Of a stretch of 5,956 nt of DNA, positions 5,538 through 5,956 are shown piece by piece; the stretch's first letter is position 1, and each line of letters starts with the position of its first letter. The stretch is taken from contig CAYOQG010000319.1 in assembly GCA_964405925.1 (NCBI GenBank), positions 1 through 5,956 on the forward strand. The letters are read 5' to 3'. Position numbers and translations under genes: made by a program. This DNA comes from GCA-020344555 sp964405925 (GTDB taxonomy: Bacteria > Planctomycetota > Phycisphaerae > UBA1845). The notes under the pieces are model-generated. The model made no database searches. It saw only the letters and a list, made by a program, of their open reading frames with translations, and was not told the origin of the DNA.

Positions 5538-5956
5538 TCAGCAAACCTGCTGACCCCAATCCTCCTCGAACAGAAGATATTCGGTCTGGGACATGCCGAG
5601 TCTGTGGTAAGTCTCGATGGCGTTTTGGTTGCTGCGGTGGACGTAGAGCCGCAGGCCACAGACATCGTTACGCTCTCTCGCGCACTTCGCGATGTGTTCG
5701 TAGAGGGCCCGAAAGACGCCACATTGCCGGGACTTCGGGTGAACATAGACGCTCTGAATCCACCAAAAGAACCCGTTGCGCCAGTCGCTCCATTCCGGGG
5801 TAATCATGGTTTGGCCGACCACGACGCGATCAACCTCCGCCAAGAAATAGAGGGCTCGCCCCGGGTCTTCGAGCGCGTTGCGAACGCCGGCGTCGGCGGT
5901 GGGCGCGTCCAAGGTTTTGCCCTCGGTCTCCTCGGACATGGTTTTGATGAACGCCA
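5538..5956 (-). CDS. GNAT-family N-acetyltransferase, 5' end outside window
   Basis: This is a GNAT-fold acetyltransferase that should transfer acetyl from acetyl-CoA to an amine; the substrate is unknown. The frame stays open to the window edge and reads 'AFIKT' before the ATG at 5939. GNAT proteins normally have an N-terminal strand-helix before the first visible residues, so the true start is most likely beyond 5956. Counted from that ATG: strands 'ALYFLAEVDRVVVGQTMIT' (29-47), a 'WSDWRNGFFWWIQSVYVHP' segment (50-68), the acetyl-CoA-binding motif A 'SRQCGVFRALYEHI' (70-83), strand 'CGLRLYVHRSNQNAIETYHRLGM' (94-116), and the C-terminal strand 'TEYLLFEEDW'. Motif A has Phe where the classical R/QxxGxG/A pattern has a small residue. 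The gene points away from the window edge toward the repeat patch and is followed by no obvious terminator apart from those hairpins. Confidence 0.85.
   Translation of the reverse strand, partial: AFIKTMSEETEGKTLDAPTADAGVRNALEDPGRALYFLAEVDRVVVGQTMITPEWSDWRNGFFWWIQSVYVHPKSRQCGVFRALYEHIAKCARERNDVCGLRLYVHRSNQNAIETYHRLGMSQTEYLLFEEDWGQQVC

Overview
The window is GC-rich chromosomal DNA from a Gram-negative-type bacterium. Three things suggest the Planctomycetes/PVC group: an O-antigen-ligase-like protein with a TPR tail, weak or absent Shine-Dalgarno sites at several starts, and intergenic DNA full of short hairpin (REP-like) repeats and low-complexity arrays. This is inference from gene style and repeat texture; there is no rRNA or marker gene to settle it.

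Layout. Bases 1-484 hold no convincing gene. They contain a cluster of short hairpin and direct repeats (1-120), two adjacent micro-tandem arrays of period 7 and 8 (182-244), and a further REP-like motif (419-438). Bases 485-2773 (minus) encode a large multi-pass Wzy/WaaL-type glycan polymerase or ligase with a C-terminal TPR region. Divergent from it, a two-gene plus-strand unit encodes a small kinase-fold protein of the InaA/lipopolysaccharide-kinase type (about 2960-3766) and, 2 bp later, a protein of unknown function with an extreme Asp/Glu tail (3769-4308). The divergent intergenic region carries a perfect 8-bp inverted repeat lying on the -35 element of a good sigma70-like promoter.

Convergent to this, on the minus strand, is a type II toxin-antitoxin operon: a RelE/ParE-like toxin (4859-5155) followed by an overlapping XRE-type antitoxin (4425-4916). 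It is preceded by an AT-rich island with a near-consensus promoter (5306-5333). A second repeat-rich patch (5378-5490) contains a REP-like hairpin and a long MITE-like inverted repeat whose arm is also found, degenerate, right after the acidic-protein gene. At the right edge, a GNAT acetyltransferase on the minus strand (5538 to the window end) is cut at its 5' end.

Functionally, the ligase/polymerase and the kinase-like protein both fit cell-envelope glycan assembly, and their shared, possibly co-regulated promoter region supports a link. The TA module and the GNAT gene look like independent accessory genes. I see no clear evidence of a wholly new system. The best candidates for closer study are the divergent glycan/kinase/acidic-protein locus with its operator-like palindrome, and the unusual N-terminal extension of the antitoxin.
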